DNA of 39,347 nt from a virus, in IMG/VR virus record IMGVR_UViG_3300032309_000997, positions 1-39,347 of that record, one strand, 5' to 3'. This document shows, one piece after another, positions 5,848 through 13,103 of this stretch. Under the pieces are notes generated by a model, which did not search any database, was not told where the DNA came from, and was given only the letters and a program-made list of their open reading frames with translations. How positions within the stretch are numbered: the first letter of the stretch is position 1; each line of letters starts with the position of its first letter. The position numbers and the translations under genes are program-made.

Positions 5848-6303
5848 CTAGTCGGTGCAGTGTCCGCAGACGACGACGCCTGAGCCGCCGTCACCGCCGC
5901 AGTAGGTGCAGTCGGCGGGATCCTCGGCGGCGGTGGCGTCGCGTTCTTCGATGATGCGCGTGAGGCGCTCGACCTCCTGCATGCTGCGGTTGAGCATGCC
6001 GCTGAGCGCGCGGGCTTCCTCGTGCCATTCGTCGCGCTGGCGCTTGTACGTCTGCGCGTCGGTGTGGTTGGTGTCGGCGGCGGTCTGCCAGTACTCGATG
6101 AGCGTGTCGGCGTTGGTGGCGGGCGTGACGGTTAGAGCGTGGTTCTCGTCGGTGGCGCGGAGGTTGTCGCCGATAAGGAGGGCGACGAGGTTGGCGAGTG
6201 CCTGCGGCTCGCGGCCTTCGGTTTCGGGGTAGTCCGCGTTGAGCAATTCGGTGTCGATGGCGATGTCGACGCTGAGCGTGGCGCGGGTCTGATCTGCGTT
6301 CAT
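5848..6303 (-). CDS. Hypothetical early protein with a C-terminal zinc-ribbon-like CxxC pair
   Basis: The 151-residue protein has an acidic helical body. A coiled-coil-like segment (about residues 85-125, R-Q-R-D-E-W-H-E-E then L-N-R-S-M-Q-E-V-E-R-L) leads into a terminal C-T-Y-C...C-G-H-C pair, which could bind one zinc. The function is unknown. The ATG at 6303 has a strong AAGGAGG site 7 bases upstream. It is the last gene before the main early terminator. Confidence 0.8.
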   Translation of the reverse strand: MNADQTRATLSVDIAIDTELLNADYPETEGREPQALANLVALLIGDNLRATDENHALTVTPATNADTLIEYWQTAADTNHTDAQTYKRQRDEWHEEARALSGMLNRSMQEVERLTRIIEERDATAAEDPADCTYCGGDGGSGVVVCGHCTD

Positions 6304-6383
6304 GGTGTGGCCTCCTTAGCCTGCGGCGTTGTTGCCGTGACTGAATGGTGCCGGACGTTCGCCCGGATTGCAAGCGGACGCGG

Positions 6384-6416
6384 AAAGGCCCGCCCCCTGT
6401 AGTAGCGGGACGGGCC
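6384..6416 (-). terminator. Intrinsic terminator after the 26-residue membrane peptide
   Basis: A 10-bp stem with one wobble (6416-6407 pairing with 6396-6387; GGCCCGTCCC/GGGGCGGGCC) and a 10-base loop is followed by TTT on the minus strand. It lies 14 bases past the stop at 6430. It divides the end of the early block into two units. Confidence 0.75.
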
Positions 6417-6429
6417 AAGTGGTGGCGGC

Positions 6430-6510
6430 TTACTTGGTCTTGATGATGAGGGGGAGGAACAACAACAACACCGGCCACGTGATTGCGAGGGTTACGAGTA
6501 GGTCATGCAC
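6430..6510 (-). CDS. Micropeptide, 26 residues, single membrane helix
   Basis: A GTG at 6510 with a GGAGG site 7 bases upstream opens a 26-residue frame. It begins M-H-D-L-L, is almost entirely hydrophobic (V-L-L-L-F-L-P-L-I-I) and ends in K-T-K. One transmembrane helix would fill it. The strong ribosome site and the terminator directly downstream support a real gene. A similar 24-residue peptide is encoded at 9933-9859. It could be a small antiholin-type or membrane-active early protein; the function is unknown. Confidence 0.65.
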   Translation of the reverse strand: MHDLLVTLAITWPVLLLFLPLIIKTK

Positions 6511-6568
6511 GGGAATGCCTCCGATAGTTGGGTATTCCAGTGTTCGGCGTGGTGCCGTGTTCTCCTGC

Positions 6569-7417
6569 CTAGTAGGATGACTCGACGGATTCGGCGCGGA
6601 GACTGTCAACGGTGCCGCACTGCGGACAGGTGAGGGTGTCCCATTCTGCGGTGTCGTCAAACGTGCCGCCGTCGCGGCCGATGATATCGGAACCGTACAC
6701 GTGGAACCCGTACGCCTCGCCATCGGCGCCATGCTCGGCGCACTGCGGATTCTCGCAGTACACGAACGCCTCTGTCCCGTTCGACAATAGCGCGGACTCC
6801 GCGTACTCCGCGTCCGTTGTGTACGCGTCAAGGTGGAACAGGTACGGCCGAGCGTAACCGCCGCGCACGTCAGCACCGTTGTGCATACTGATACACACCA
6901 TAGGCGCGATGCCGTCGCCGAACCGTGCGCCGTCCGCTTCGAACGTGAAGCCTTGCCACACTTGCCCTAGCAGGTTCTCCCAGTTGTACGTGTTGTAAAT
7001 CTGCGTCGGGTTCGCCCCCGCGTCCTCGCACGCCTCGCGGAAGTAATCCATAACGCCTAGCCAACTTTCGTCCGGGTTCTCCTGCTCAATGGTGCGGAGA
7101 AGGATCGCGGCGGGATGCTCGGCGCTTACGGGCTGCACGCGCTCGGCGAGAAAGTGGAAGGCGCTCAACGTGATCGAGTAGTGCGCCGGGTTCACTTGTG
7201 GGATGCCGCCGCTCGGGCTAGTCCACGTGCTTGCCGGGTAGCCCGTGATCCACGCGGTACGCTCGGCGCACGCCGTCGCGTATCCCTTCGCCCGGTTGCG
7301 TTGCCATGCTCGGCCACTGTATAGGCCGGAGTCCAGCATATGCACGCCGGTATCTTCTGTCAGCATCGCCCACACTGCGCGGCGCGTTGCCTCTGTCTGG
7401 TTCTCAATAGTTGCCAC
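6569..7417 (-). CDS. Widespread early phage protein of unknown function with C-terminal zinc motif
   Basis: This 282-residue protein starts at GTG 7417 (AGGAG site); a 15-residue N-terminal extension to 7462 is unlikely because the promoter lies there. It has M-L-T-E-D-T-G near residue 20, a Y-N-T-Y-N-W-E-N-L-L segment in the middle, H-N-G-A-D-V-R-G-G-Y-A-R-P later, and a C-terminal C-E-N-P-Q-C/C-P-Q-C pair. I recall this series as a recurrent actinophage early protein without an assigned function. It has the best-looking vegetative promoter in the genome. Confidence 0.85.
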   Translation of the reverse strand: MATIENQTEATRRAVWAMLTEDTGVHMLDSGLYSGRAWQRNRAKGYATACAERTAWITGYPASTWTSPSGGIPQVNPAHYSITLSAFHFLAERVQPVSAEHPAAILLRTIEQENPDESWLGVMDYFREACEDAGANPTQIYNTYNWENLLGQVWQGFTFEADGARFGDGIAPMVCISMHNGADVRGGYARPYLFHLDAYTTDAEYAESALLSNGTEAFVYCENPQCAEHGADGEAYGFHVYGSDIIGRDGGTFDDTAEWDTLTCPQCGTVDSLRAESVESSY

Positions 7418-7449
7418 GATATTTCTCCTGTATTCGGATTGGCCAGCGA

Positions 7450-7479
7450 AGCATACGCCCACGCTCCGCCGAATGTCAA
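7450..7479 (-). promoter_or_regulatory. Sigma-70/SigA-type promoter for the 282-residue early gene
   Basis: The minus strand reads TTGACA (7479-7474), an 18-base spacer and TATGCT (7455-7450). The start point expected about 7 bases downstream leaves a leader of about 26 bases with an AGGAG ribosome site before the GTG at 7417. The -35 is a perfect consensus match. It is the clearest vegetative promoter in the window. Confidence 0.75.
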
Positions 7480-7483
7480 GGAC

Positions 7484-7759
7484 TCAGGATCCCACGGGAT
7501 GCCACGCATCACGCGGCAAACCCTCCGCTACATTCCCCGCTAAACACGCGACGACGCGCAGAGTATTCCCCAACCCCCAACGAATGGGACGTTGGTCGCA
7601 AAGGGCTAGAGTTTGCCAACCCGGTTCAGCATCAGCGAGCGCGTGCAGCACGTCCGATTCGCCACGCAACACGAACGGTGGGCAACGCCTCACCCCAACG
7701 ATAACGGGGTGAGGGCTGTAATGGTGATAGTCAATGGGAACGTATAGGCGGCGACTCAT
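7484..7759 (-). CDS. Hypothetical early protein, 91 residues
   Basis: The protein begins M-S-R-R-L-Y-V-P-I-D-Y-H-H-Y-S and has no motif I recognise. Its ATG overlaps the stop of the upstream gene (ATGA) and a GAGG site precedes it. The position in the early operon and coupling to its neighbour support a genuine gene. Confidence 0.65.
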   Translation of the reverse strand: MSRRLYVPIDYHHYSPHPVIVGVRRCPPFVLRGESDVLHALADAEPGWQTLALCDQRPIRWGLGNTLRVVACLAGNVAEGLPRDAWHPVGS

Positions 7760-8025
7760 TTGGACGCCTCACGCGCAATGGCTTCTGCTTCGGCCACGGC
7801 GTCGTCCTCTAGTGCGCGTTCCATCATGCCAATAAGTTCGTCAGCGCAATAGAGTAGGGCTTTGCGTTCGCGCGGCCACATCATGAAGCGTTGCGACTCG
7901 ATCACACTCAGCAGGGTGCGCACGTGGTCGCAGATACCGGGGTGTTTGTGGTTGGCGGGGCAGATCCAATCACAGCGGTTGGTCATGCCGATCACCTCGT
8001 CTTCCCAATCAGTGGCGCTCACGAT
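7756..8025 (-). CDS. Hypothetical early protein with Cys/His-rich centre, 89 residues
   Basis: I place the start at GTG 8025, which follows a GAAGGAG site; the longer frame from 8049 overlaps the previous gene more. The centre has C-x4-C...H-x2-H...C-x2-H residues (about residues 18-35), which could bind a metal. The C-terminal half is helical and Ala/Glu-rich. The function is unknown. Confidence 0.7.
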   Translation of the reverse strand: MVSATDWEDEVIGMTNRCDWICPANHKHPGICDHVRTLLSVIESQRFMMWPRERKALLYCADELIGMMERALEDDAVAEAEAIAREASK

Positions 8026-8192
8026 CCCTGCTCCTTCATTTCGCCACAATCTGTAGCACTAGCCATATCCCTTGCTTCTTCGATAACACCATACGCATAT
8101 TGATAATCCCCCATCGGGAGGATAACGCCCATGTTTTCCAACTCCTGAAAAATGCAATGAACATTATTTAGGTTATCGGCAACGGTATTCAC
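8019..8192 (-). CDS. Hypothetical early protein, 57 residues
   Basis: A GTG at 8192 with an AGGAG site starts an acidic 57-residue frame (M-N-T-V-A-D-N-L-N-N...). It overlaps its upstream neighbour as GTGA and its downstream neighbour by 7 bases. I do not recognise the family. Confidence 0.65.
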   Translation of the reverse strand: MNTVADNLNNVHCIFQELENMGVILPMGDYQYAYGVIEEARDMASATDCGEMKEQGS

Positions 8193-8314
8193 GATTCCTG
8201 CTCCTTGTCGTAGTCGGCGTCGGCCTGCGCCCACGCTGCTTCGTCTTTTGCTTCGCGCTCGTCGCGCTCCTCCTGATCCTTGCCATACCAATCGTTCATG
8301 TCGCGCTCAATCAT
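8189..8314 (-). CDS. Very acidic early protein, 41 residues
   Basis: The frame from ATG 8314 gives M-I-E-R-D-M-N-D-W-Y-G-K and then an almost entirely D/E/A/K-containing helix. The ATG overlaps the upstream stop (ATGA) and the stop overlaps the next start (GTGA), so it is embedded in a coupled chain. The high charge and small size would fit a DNA-mimic or inhibitor-type protein, but this is only a suggestion. Confidence 0.6.
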   Translation of the reverse strand: MIERDMNDWYGKDQEERDEREAKDEAAWAQADADYDKEQES

Positions 8315-8505
8315 GCCCGCACCTCCGCTTTCACGCGATCATGCGCCGCCCTAATCGCGTCAATAACAGCGCTTTCGTTATCGGAGTGATCAAAAATACT
8401 TAGTTCCTCTTTGGTCAAAAACGATACGTCAAGAACGATCAACTTATCCCACGTATCGCATTCTCCATACGATCCGTCTGCCGTGCTGCACCAAATGATG
8501 CTCAT
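8311..8505 (-). CDS. Hypothetical early protein, 64 residues
   Basis: I chose ATG 8505, which follows a GAGGAGG site and overlaps the upstream stop as ATGA; a longer frame to 8553 would run into the upstream gene. The protein begins M-S-I-I-W-C-S-T and ends in a basic Ala-rich helix. The function is unknown. Confidence 0.65.
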   Translation of the reverse strand: MSIIWCSTADGSYGECDTWDKLIVLDVSFLTKEELSIFDHSDNESAVIDAIRAAHDRVKAEVRA

Positions 8506-8708
8506 GCCGCCACCTCCTCGGAACGCCACATCGAAACACGCAACGTCGTCCATCCGTTTCCATACTTGGGATCATCATCGCGGACATTGGCGAGAAACGA
8601 AAGCGCTTCGCCTTCCGTACGAAAAAACTCGTACCCTTGGAGAATGGCATCCGCGCCGCACTCGTCGGAGTTGCATTTGACAACAGTCCATCCGTAATCG
8701 TAACTCAT
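8502..8708 (-). CDS. Hypothetical early protein, 68 residues
   Basis: The frame begins M-S-Y-D-Y-G-W-T-V-V-K and looks like a small alpha/beta protein with an F-R-T-E-G-E-A-L-S-F-L helix. Its ATG lies in a TAATG overlap with the previous stop and a CGGAG site precedes it. The function is unknown. Confidence 0.7.
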   Translation of the reverse strand: MSYDYGWTVVKCNSDECGADAILQGYEFFRTEGEALSFLANVRDDDPKYGNGWTTLRVSMWRSEEVAA

Positions 8709-8953
8709 TAGTTTGTCTCCGTTTCCCGCTCAGAAATCTCACTTGCTACTTGGTACAACGTAAAATCAAACCCGTCAGATGTCGCAAGACCTTCCCACGC
8801 CGACATATCAACTTCCTCATCAAGTACGTCCGCGTCCACTCCCATATCTGCGGCGACATCCTCAATGTCGGCACGCTGCCAAATGACAGCGCCACGATAA
8901 TCAGGATGCTTACGAAGTTCGTCGCAAATATCACCAAAGTAACGTTCGCTCAT
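8708..8953 (-). CDS. Acidic hypothetical early protein, 81 residues
   Basis: I place the start at ATG 8953 (GGAGG site, 8-base gap). The product is very acidic (D-I-E-D-V-A-A-D-M-G-V-D-A-D-V-L-D-E-E) and helical. It heads the run of small overlapping early genes to about 7.5 kb. The function is unknown. Confidence 0.7.
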   Translation of the reverse strand: MSERYFGDICDELRKHPDYRGAVIWQRADIEDVAADMGVDADVLDEEVDMSAWEGLATSDGFDFTLYQVASEISERETETN

Positions 8954-9018
8954 TATTTCGACCTCCCCGGTCAGTTGATTACGCACACACTACGCGCCAC
9001 CGCGCCGACAATCAAGTC

Positions 9019-9441
9019 CTACGCAAGCACCCGCATCTCAGAAACCGGAACCAGAATCATCAACTCCACATCATTCGGCGCATCCGGACGATCAAAGCGT
9101 CCAGCCATAGTGCTTTTTCGAGCGTCTATTTCGGTGATTCGTTTGTACATCACAGTGTCGGTGAAGCGTACGATGAACAGTGGTGTTACGCCCAACCCTA
9201 GTGCTCCTTGCAGGAGGGTGATCCATTTGTGTGCGGATAGGTAGACGGTGGGGTATTGGGTGCTTGGATTGTTGCGTGTTTTGAGTTCGGCGATGAAGAC
9301 GGTACGTCCGTCTTTGATTCCGATGTAGTCCCATGCGTCTAGGTATCCGGTGCGGTGGACGGTGCAGTCCCATCGTGTTTCCATGAGGCTGGCTATTTGG
9401 TTTTCGCTCGTTGTGTCTTGCGAGCGTGTTCGGATGGGCAT
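9019..9441 (-). CDS. PD-(D/E)XK nuclease-fold protein, small
   Basis: This 140-residue protein has the layout of small phage PD-(D/E)XK (Holliday junction resolvase or VRR-NUC-like) nucleases: an N-terminal helix with E14, W-D-Y with D38, and I-A-E-L-K with E52 and K54. A final beta region follows. It probably cuts or processes branched or damaged DNA. It starts in a TAATG overlap with the 41-residue basic gene. The exact subfamily cannot be told from sequence alone. Confidence 0.7.
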   Translation of the reverse strand: MPIRTRSQDTTSENQIASLMETRWDCTVHRTGYLDAWDYIGIKDGRTVFIAELKTRNNPSTQYPTVYLSAHKWITLLQGALGLGVTPLFIVRFTDTVMYKRITEIDARKSTMAGRFDRPDAPNDVELMILVPVSEMRVLA

Positions 9442-9566
9442 TAGTACCAGCGTTGTTTTGGTTGTGCTGCTCGTTTGGCGGCACGCGATTGTTTGGCGAT
9501 TGCTCGGTCTAGTCTGCGCTTCATGCTAGCGGCAGCCTTGTTCTTTCCAATGGCGCTTTTGACCAT
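9441..9566 (-). CDS. Highly basic small protein, 41 residues
   Basis: The frame reads M-V-K-S-A-I-G-K-N-K and then a helix with about a third Lys/Arg, ending Q-R-W-Y. It is linked by ATGA to the upstream gene and by TAATG to the PD-(D/E)XK gene. It could bind nucleic acid. It is tightly packed in the operon, which supports it as a real gene. Confidence 0.65.
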   Translation of the reverse strand: MVKSAIGKNKAAASMKRRLDRAIAKQSRAAKRAAQPKQRWY

Positions 9567-9862
9567 CACTCGCCACCATACATCTTGACGTTGCGTTCGT
9601 AGTACTCGGGCGGATCAGCATCCATGCGACAGCATTCGCAGTATGGCGATGCTTCTGCCTTGTCAAGCGGCGATAGGATTGCCTTGCAAGCGCGACAAGT
9701 GTTGGCGTCCCATACTTCGGCTAGGTGTGGGTGCGAGTCTACGATGCTGCTCATTACTTGGTCTGCTGCTTCGGCGTTGCCGAGTGCGTGCATGACGCTG
9801 CGCCACATCGTGCGGTAGAGCGACGATGTGTGCATGGTGCGGGTTTCCATCAGTGTGTTCAT
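9566..9862 (-). CDS. Hypothetical early protein with two CxxC knuckles
   Basis: This 98-residue protein has a helical N-terminal half and a C-terminal zinc ribbon formed by C-R-A-C and C-E-C-C (about residues 57-80). The ATG at 9862 overlaps the stop of the 24-residue membrane peptide and follows an AGGAAG site. A nucleic-acid-binding or protein-binding adaptor role is likely by analogy only. Confidence 0.75.
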   Translation of the reverse strand: MNTLMETRTMHTSSLYRTMWRSVMHALGNAEAADQVMSSIVDSHPHLAEVWDANTCRACKAILSPLDKAEASPYCECCRMDADPPEYYERNVKMYGGE

Positions 9863-9933
9863 GTTCTTCCTGCCTTAGTTGTGAGGAACAAGATGAGTAA
9901 AGCAAAGATTACGTACGGAATCAAGTCTCGCAT
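9859..9933 (-). CDS. Micropeptide, 24 residues, single membrane helix
   Basis: An ATG at 9933 with an AAAGGAG site encodes M-R-D-L-I-P-Y-V-I-F-A-L-L-I-L-F-L and ends K-A-G-R-T. One transmembrane helix fills most of it. Its TGA overlaps the next ATG as ATGA, so translation is probably coupled. The layout M-(H/R)-D-L-(L/I) plus hydrophobic helix plus short basic tail is shared with the 26-residue peptide at 6510-6430. Confidence 0.65.
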   Translation of the reverse strand: MRDLIPYVIFALLILFLTTKAGRT

Positions 9934-9963
9934 CACATCTCCTTTGTGACAAATGCTACACGA

Positions 9964-10488
9964 TTAGTCCCAGATAATCTCATCGTCATCATCACTAACA
10001 GCAGCAACACCCGTAGTTGGCAAGTCGGGAATAGGTTGGCCCACGTTTTTGATTTCGTCCCACGTAATCGTAATCTGATCCCCCGGAATCGGCTCGCCAT
10101 ACGGATCAAGACGATCAGTGCTAACGCTTCCCTTGTCACGCACCTTAGTCTTAAACTCTGACCAACTGATTGGGTGCATGTCCTTGTTCTCCATGCACTC
10201 CTTAGAACAAAACTCCCAACCCTTCTTATCCTCTAGCCACGCACTGACAGCGCCACGATGAAATGGTTTGCTGCACGCAGTACACCAACCAACACGAACC
10301 TGCGGAGCAGGATCATACTTCTGCTTTAGTGCTGCCCATGCTGGCGTGCCACGCAATCCGTGAATGTCAGCAGCGACACGAGTGCGCAGTGCGCCTACGT
10401 TATTAACTGCCTTGCCTTGTGCGCGGTAACGATCAATGACTTCGCCTAGTTTATCTTCAATGGCATGGTCTAGCCAATGCTCATCCAT
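9964..10488 (-). CDS. Hypothetical zinc-binding early protein, 174 residues
   Basis: From ATG 10488 the product has a helical N-terminal domain (W-L-D-H-A-I-E-D-K-L-G-E-V-I). A zinc-ribbon-like centre follows (C-T-A-C, then C-S-K-E-C, about residues 68-102), and the tail is acidic (D-D-D-D-E-I-I-W-D). It overlaps the RuvC-like gene by 8 bases. A replication-accessory role such as helicase loading is conceivable from context, but no motif shows it. Confidence 0.7.
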   Translation of the reverse strand: MDEHWLDHAIEDKLGEVIDRYRAQGKAVNNVGALRTRVAADIHGLRGTPAWAALKQKYDPAPQVRVGWCTACSKPFHRGAVSAWLEDKKGWEFCSKECMENKDMHPISWSEFKTKVRDKGSVSTDRLDPYGEPIPGDQITITWDEIKNVGQPIPDLPTTGVAAVSDDDDEIIWD

Positions 10489-10951
10489 CTGCTCGTACCA
10501 TCGTAGCCGTGGCAATGGCGATAGCATCAGCAGCGTCCTGATTTTCCGGCGCGTCTACGCCAGCCTCAGCACAAGCAGCAAGCGCCCATTCCATCACGCT
10601 CTCCTTGCCGCCCTGCTTGATACCACAAGCAGACCGCCACTGTGTTGCTACAAGGATTTTCTGATCAGCATCAGGCCACAAATAATCACAAATGCTTTCG
10701 ACCTGACCAAGCGCCATTGCTGCGCGGATGCTGCCCAACTTGTTTGGCCCAACGAACACAGCCTCTAGTCCAATGGTTTTGATGTTGGGGTGTTGTTCCA
10801 TTACGTCTTCTAGCGCATCGCTGCGCAGTCCGGGTGTAACCCATTCCTTGCTGTCGAAGATGATGACTCCGTGGTGTAGCGAGTCGTCAGAGATGACGGC
10901 CCATCCGATGCGGAGTGGGCTTACGTCTAGGCCAAGGTACTTCTCACTCAC
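10481..10951 (-). CDS. RuvC-like Holliday junction resolvase
   Basis: This 156-residue protein has the RuvC RNase H fold signature: G-L-D-V with D9, I-G-L-E with E63, and the terminal A-D-A-I-A-I-A segment with D139 and D142. Spacing and length (about 155-170) fit bacterial RuvC. It resolves four-way junctions made during recombination-dependent replication or before packaging. The start is GTG 10951, overlapping the 98-residue gene upstream. It works in the same pathway as the SSB, the RecT-like protein and the nucleases of the same operon. Confidence 0.85.
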   Translation of the reverse strand: MSEKYLGLDVSPLRIGWAVISDDSLHHGVIIFDSKEWVTPGLRSDALEDVMEQHPNIKTIGLEAVFVGPNKLGSIRAAMALGQVESICDYLWPDADQKILVATQWRSACGIKQGGKESVMEWALAACAEAGVDAPENQDAADAIAIATATMVRADG

Positions 10952-11244
10952 TTAGGATTCCTAATCGGTAGGGTATGACGAGCAGCAGCGTAGATAAGGT
11001 AGTCAAGAAGTTCCTCGCGAATGTTCTTCGCATAATCATCATCACTCCACTTATCCCATGTCGAATCAGAGTTGGCGTGCTGCATCCTGCCAATCTCGTA
11101 CCGCTCTCGACACTCCATCTTCAGCGTGTCCCACGCATTATCAACTTCGCAATACTGTTGATCGTTAAACAACACCATCACTTCTTCGAAGAGGTCTTCT
11201 AATGCGTTGCCTAGTTGCTTTTCAATTCTAATCCACTGAGTCAT
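10948..11244 (-). CDS. MazG-like helical protein (tentative)
   Basis: The 98-residue protein is all-helical with an acidic centre and R-E-E-L-L-D-Y-L-I-Y-A-A-A-R-H near the C-terminus. The E-E-x-x-D arrangement (E77, E78, D81) resembles the metal-binding helix of MazG-type nucleotide pyrophosphohydrolases that phages use to reshape nucleotide pools. The match is short, so the assignment is tentative. Confidence 0.6.
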   Translation of the reverse strand: MTQWIRIEKQLGNALEDLFEEVMVLFNDQQYCEVDNAWDTLKMECRERYEIGRMQHANSDSTWDKWSDDDYAKNIREELLDYLIYAAARHTLPIRNPK

Positions 11245-11363
11245 TTAACTTCTCGCTTTGCTTTGCTGATGTTCTTTTCGGATAGTTTGGTGTTGCACCA
11301 CGAACAAATCTTGCGAGCATTCAACAGGGTTTCTGCTGAACACGTGTCGCACCATACCCTCAC
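11241..11363 (-). CDS. Zinc-ribbon micro-protein, 40 residues
   Basis: A GTG at 11363 opens a frame with two clean knuckles, C-D-T-C and C-S-W-C, 12 residues apart, and then a basic tail (K-A-K-R-E-V-K). It overlaps both neighbours (GTGA upstream and ATGA downstream). The two CxxC pairs can bind one zinc. It is probably a small regulator or accessory protein; no family is recognised. Confidence 0.7.
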   Translation of the reverse strand: MRVWCDTCSAETLLNARKICSWCNTKLSEKNISKAKREVK

Positions 11364-12298
11364 GCGCCAACCTCACAATACTTGATAGGCGCACCATCCG
11401 CATCAGCACTGTGCTGCATTGCGTGGAGAACGCGCATCACATCATGAGACAACCCATAATTATCAATCTTGTATTCGCAGTGAATCACAAACGAATCAAG
11501 GCTTCTTGTGATCATGTCTGGTTCGTGACGAAAGCGAACCTCAACGCTACGCCCTTGGCTACGAACCTCAACAAACTTCTGGTTCTGTTCCCATGCTAGT
11601 TCGATACGCGGGTTTGCGATCTCATCATCGGGAAGTATGCGCAATAGTGCGTACTTCTGAGGGTATGTAGCGTTGTAACTTGCGGACAAGAAAGCAATCT
11701 GATCCCCATTGTTGTCGCAGATTCGTGAGATTACTTTAGTTCCATCAACGTTACAAGAGATATTTATATCCTCTTCATGAAAGATAGTAAACATCGTTGC
11801 TACGTCGTGTGGGAGCAAGTCTAGGATGACCCCTTCCGGCTTGGGTGGCGTGACAACGTGCCTGCTGAGGCTGATGTTGTGAGCCGTGCCTAGCGCCAAG
11901 ATCATTGAGTCAATGAAATACAGTTCGGGTGCCGCTAGTTGCGTGTAATCAATCATCCACGCAACCTTGTTTTCGTTTCGTGCTTTGAAAATATGATCAT
12001 GCTCGGTAAGGCTCATTGCTCCGGGCTTCATGCAGAGAACATCTTTGCCACGATTCATTGCTTCGACGCTTAGCGTGGCGTGGTGCTGTGGCGTGGTGCA
12101 GATAACCACAGCGTCGTGGTCTACGTTGTCGGCAATTGTCGGGTATGACTCGCCAACGGTCATTCCGCTTACGGTTATTAACCGTTCATAATCAGTGTCA
12201 ACAATGCCAACAAGTTCGTAGTCCTTGTGTCGCATGATGCGTTCTCGATACAACGACCCAAAGTATCCATTGCCAACAAGGATAACTTTCACTTCCAT
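11360..12298 (-). CDS. Gfo/Idh/MocA-family NAD(P)-dependent oxidoreductase
   Basis: This 312-residue protein has the Rossmann motif G-N-G-Y-F-G (residues 9-14) with D34 after the second strand. T-P-Q-H-H-A is at 69-74 and M-K-P-G-A at 90-94, the usual place of the E-K-P motif with K91 conserved. The C-terminal half fits the alpha/beta substrate domain. Relatives oxidise or dehydrate sugars and nucleotide sugars (glycan biosynthesis). It overlaps its neighbours on both sides and sits in a recombination operon, where such an enzyme is unexpected. The substrate cannot be predicted from sequence. Confidence 0.85.
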   Translation of the reverse strand: MEVKVILVGNGYFGSLYRERIMRHKDYELVGIVDTDYERLITVSGMTVGESYPTIADNVDHDAVVICTTPQHHATLSVEAMNRGKDVLCMKPGAMSLTEHDHIFKARNENKVAWMIDYTQLAAPELYFIDSMILALGTAHNISLSRHVVTPPKPEGVILDLLPHDVATMFTIFHEEDINISCNVDGTKVISRICDNNGDQIAFLSASYNATYPQKYALLRILPDDEIANPRIELAWEQNQKFVEVRSQGRSVEVRFRHEPDMITRSLDSFVIHCEYKIDNYGLSHDVMRVLHAMQHSADADGAPIKYCEVGA

Positions 12299-12729
12299 GT
12301 CCCTTCGCCACGAAACCCAATCATCGGGCTACATTCCCACGCCGTCCAGCCATAACCCGGATACGTACGCTCGGCCCACTGATACAAGCGCCACGCGGCC
12401 CACAATTGTTCGACCGGCGTAGCCTTAGCCATATTGTCCGGCTGTCCTTTGCGTTTAAAGTCTCGCCAATTCTGAGTAGTCATTCCCATACCACCCCTAA
12501 AACTATAATTATATTCTTGCTTCCAAGCAATGCCGTGCCAGCCACCGCCACCACGAGACGGTTGTTCGCACTTGGCAATAGCAATGAACGTCATGTAGTG
12601 CGGTGGGTAAGGATTGTTCTTGATTGCGCGTGGCGCTGGTCGCGTTTGCGGCATTGCCAACTCTGGCGACAACAATGCAAGCGCCATGCACACTACGCAA
12701 ACAATGACCAGCGCAACGACCGCTTTCAT
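12289..12729 (-). CDS. Rpf/lysozyme-like muralytic protein with N-terminal signal or membrane anchor
   Basis: The 146-residue protein begins with a basic residue and a hydrophobic stretch (A-V-V-A-L-V-I-V-C-V-V-C-M-A-L-A-L-L, residues 3-20), i.e. a signal peptide or anchor. The mature part has the layout of the resuscitation-promoting factor transglycosylase domain: I-A-K-C-E (E about 54), W-H-G-I-A-W, G-G-M-G-M-T-T-Q-N-W, A-A-W-R-L-Y-Q-W, and W-x-A-W-E-C-S near the end. It would cleave the actinobacterial cell wall or remodel it during infection. Its ATG overlaps the SSB stop. Confidence 0.75.
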   Translation of the reverse strand: MKAVVALVIVCVVCMALALLSPELAMPQTRPAPRAIKNNPYPPHYMTFIAIAKCEQPSRGGGGWHGIAWKQEYNYSFRGGMGMTTQNWRDFKRKGQPDNMAKATPVEQLWAAWRLYQWAERTYPGYGWTAWECSPMIGFRGEGTWK

Positions 12730-13103
12730 CAGAAAGGAATGTCGTCGTCCGACGCGGCGGGATTGCTCATCGTCGTCTGCGGCTTCGCATTGTCATTCTT
12801 GCTGCCAAGCATGATCAAATCTCCGCCAACTAGCGAGTACGCAGTGCGCTTGTCGCCATCCTTCTCGTACTGCCGCCACTCAAGACGACTACCGGCAAGA
12901 CAGATTTGAGCGCCCTTAGTTAGATACTGCGCTGCGATCTCGCCGGTCTTGCCGAACAGGGTGGCGTCAATGTATCCCGGCTCGTCCTTCTTGTGGTTCC
13001 ACGCAAGGCGAAGGCGCGTGTACGGGTTCCCGCTTGCTGGGACTTTCTGTTCCGGGTCGGCAGTGAGCCTGCCGATAAGAGTTACCTGACACATGCTGCT
13101 CAT
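12729..13103 (-). CDS. ssb: Single-stranded DNA-binding protein
   Basis: A 124-residue OB-fold SSB starts at ATG 13103 (GGAGG site) with M-C-Q-V-T-L-I-G-R-L, the typical first strand. It shows the usual P-Y-T-R-L-R-L-A and G-S-R-L-E-W segments and ends in the classic acidic tail D-D-D-I-P-F, which binds partner proteins. Its ATG overlaps the stop of the nuclease gene upstream. It protects ssDNA during recombination and replication. Confidence 0.9.
   Translation of the reverse strand: MSSMCQVTLIGRLTADPEQKVPASGNPYTRLRLAWNHKKDEPGYIDATLFGKTGEIAAQYLTKGAQICLAGSRLEWRQYEKDGDKRTAYSLVGGDLIMLGSKNDNAKPQTTMSNPAASDDDIPF

Noticed and set aside
5543-5894. Pro/Arg-rich minus-strand frames (5764-5543, 5894-5604)
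   Set aside because: They run through the perfect terminator at 5791-5826 and G-rich non-coding sequence and have no ribosome site or sensible composition.
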